Origin: M10-OD1-4 sp038061695
GTDB lineage: Bacteria > Patescibacteriota > Minisyncoccia > GWC2-36-17 > M10-OD1-4
Direction of reading: 5' to 3'
NCBI GenBank assembly: GCA_038061695.1
Contig: JBBTYT010000010.1
Location: 1 to 22,427 of the forward strand
Length of the DNA: 22,427 nt
Below are positions 21,907 through 22,427 of the stretch, one piece after another. A program made the translations under genes and the position numbers. Positions within the stretch are counted from its first letter, which is position 1. Each line of letters begins with the position of its first letter. Under the pieces are notes generated by a model. It was not told the origin of the DNA, did no database searches, and worked only from the letters and a program-made list of their open reading frames with translations.

Positions 21907-22427
21907 TATATTTGTTCTACATTAACCATTTTAATAATAATTTCACTGTTGTTTATCTCCTGATCCCATGTCTTGAATCCTATACCACCATGTGAAAGCG
22001 CTGGATCCAAGTTATAAGCAGAGATAACTGAATTACCATCTACCAAACATTCAACCTTATTACCATTAACCGAAATTCCAAATTGAGCATTATTTTTTGG
22101 CATCTTAAAAAAAGTTTGTTTTTCTACTATTATTATTCTCTTCCCTTTCAGATATTGCTCAATCCTAAGTTTCTCATCATTGAATAAACAAGCAACGTAG
22201 TTTTTATCATCCTGAAATCTTCCAGTAAGAAGAAGGTGACTTCCTTTATTCCAATCAAGATTACTGTTAAAAATATAATTAGTCCAATTGAGGGTGCCGT
22301 CAAGAAAAGTCTGATTACTAGAGATTTGTCCCTTCGTCGTTAGAATTGCCTTATTTACATTTTGAAAAAAATCTCCTCGTAATGTAATCCAGCCATTATC
22401 TTTTGAGAATACTTCTTTGTACGGCAA
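21906..22427 (-). CDS. Probable lectin-like beta-sandwich protein, C-terminal part (cut by window edge)
   Basis: The frame is open to the window edge. The TTG at 22425-22427 could be a start but is more likely internal, so treat the gene as partial. The 173 visible residues show alternating hydrophobic strands with GRFQDDKNYVACLFNDEKLRIEQYLKGKRIIIVEK and FGISVNGNKVECLVDGNSVISAYN, ending GGIGFKTWDQ. This is the pattern of LamG/DUF1080-like polysaccharide-binding sandwiches. The same type of fold is suspected in the next gene, so this may be a pair of related surface proteins. Family assignment is inference. Confidence 0.55.
   Translation of the reverse strand: MPYKEVFSKDNGWITLRGDFFQNVNKAILTTKGQISSNQTFLDGTLNWTNYIFNSNLDWNKGSHLLLTGRFQDDKNYVACLFNDEKLRIEQYLKGKRIIIVEKQTFFKMPKNNAQFGISVNGNKVECLVDGNSVISAYNLDPALSHGGIGFKTWDQEINNSEIIIKMVNVEQI

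Overview
The window looks like a chromosome segment of an AT-rich Candidate Phyla Radiation bacterium (Patescibacteria, Parcubacteria-like). This is an inference. It rests on single-copy housekeeping genes packed with short gaps, many starts without a Shine-Dalgarno sequence, several short or trimmed family members (UvrC without its C-terminal tail, a GlmU-like protein with only its nucleotidyltransferase half), and small membrane proteins I cannot name. TGA ends ychF at the expected C-terminus, so the recoded-UGA lineages (SR1/Gracilibacteria type) are unlikely.

Layout. 1-2679 (+): the 3' end of cysS, then dnaB and an overlapping recR, closed by a perfect 19-bp bidirectional terminator. 2727-3038 (-): rplU, divergent from uvrC (3202-4584, +), which carries a tandem 54-bp in-frame insertion. 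4635-5162 (-): an orphan 175-aa gene with a strong promoter and SD. 5348-9073 (+): a holin-like membrane protein, secG, a membrane-anchored family-5 solute-binding protein and a phosphomannomutase/phosphoglucomutase. 9014-9950: a duplicated region in which two unrelated small genes (56 and 93 aa, both -) sit between near-identical terminators and promoter/leader blocks. 9981-12378 (+): ychF, then rpsF-ssb-rpsR. 12468-16458 (-): ftsK, a RodZ-like gene and recA, transcribed in that order. 16585-22427 (-): an M1 aminopeptidase, a GT2 glycosyltransferase, a GlmU-like nucleotidyltransferase and two secreted or membrane-anchored proteins, the last cut by the window edge.

Together the genes cover replication and repair (dnaB, recR, uvrC, ssb, recA, ftsK), translation (cysS, rplU, rpsF, rpsR, ychF), secretion (secG), peptide uptake and breakdown (SBP, M1 peptidase) and surface-sugar metabolism (PMM/PGM, nucleotidyltransferase, GT2).

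The most unusual structures are the palindromic tandem insertion in uvrC, placed exactly at the fourth cysteine of its Fe-S motif, and the swapped-ORF cassette pair downstream of the phosphomannomutase gene. No tRNA, rRNA, CRISPR array, transposase or prophage was seen.
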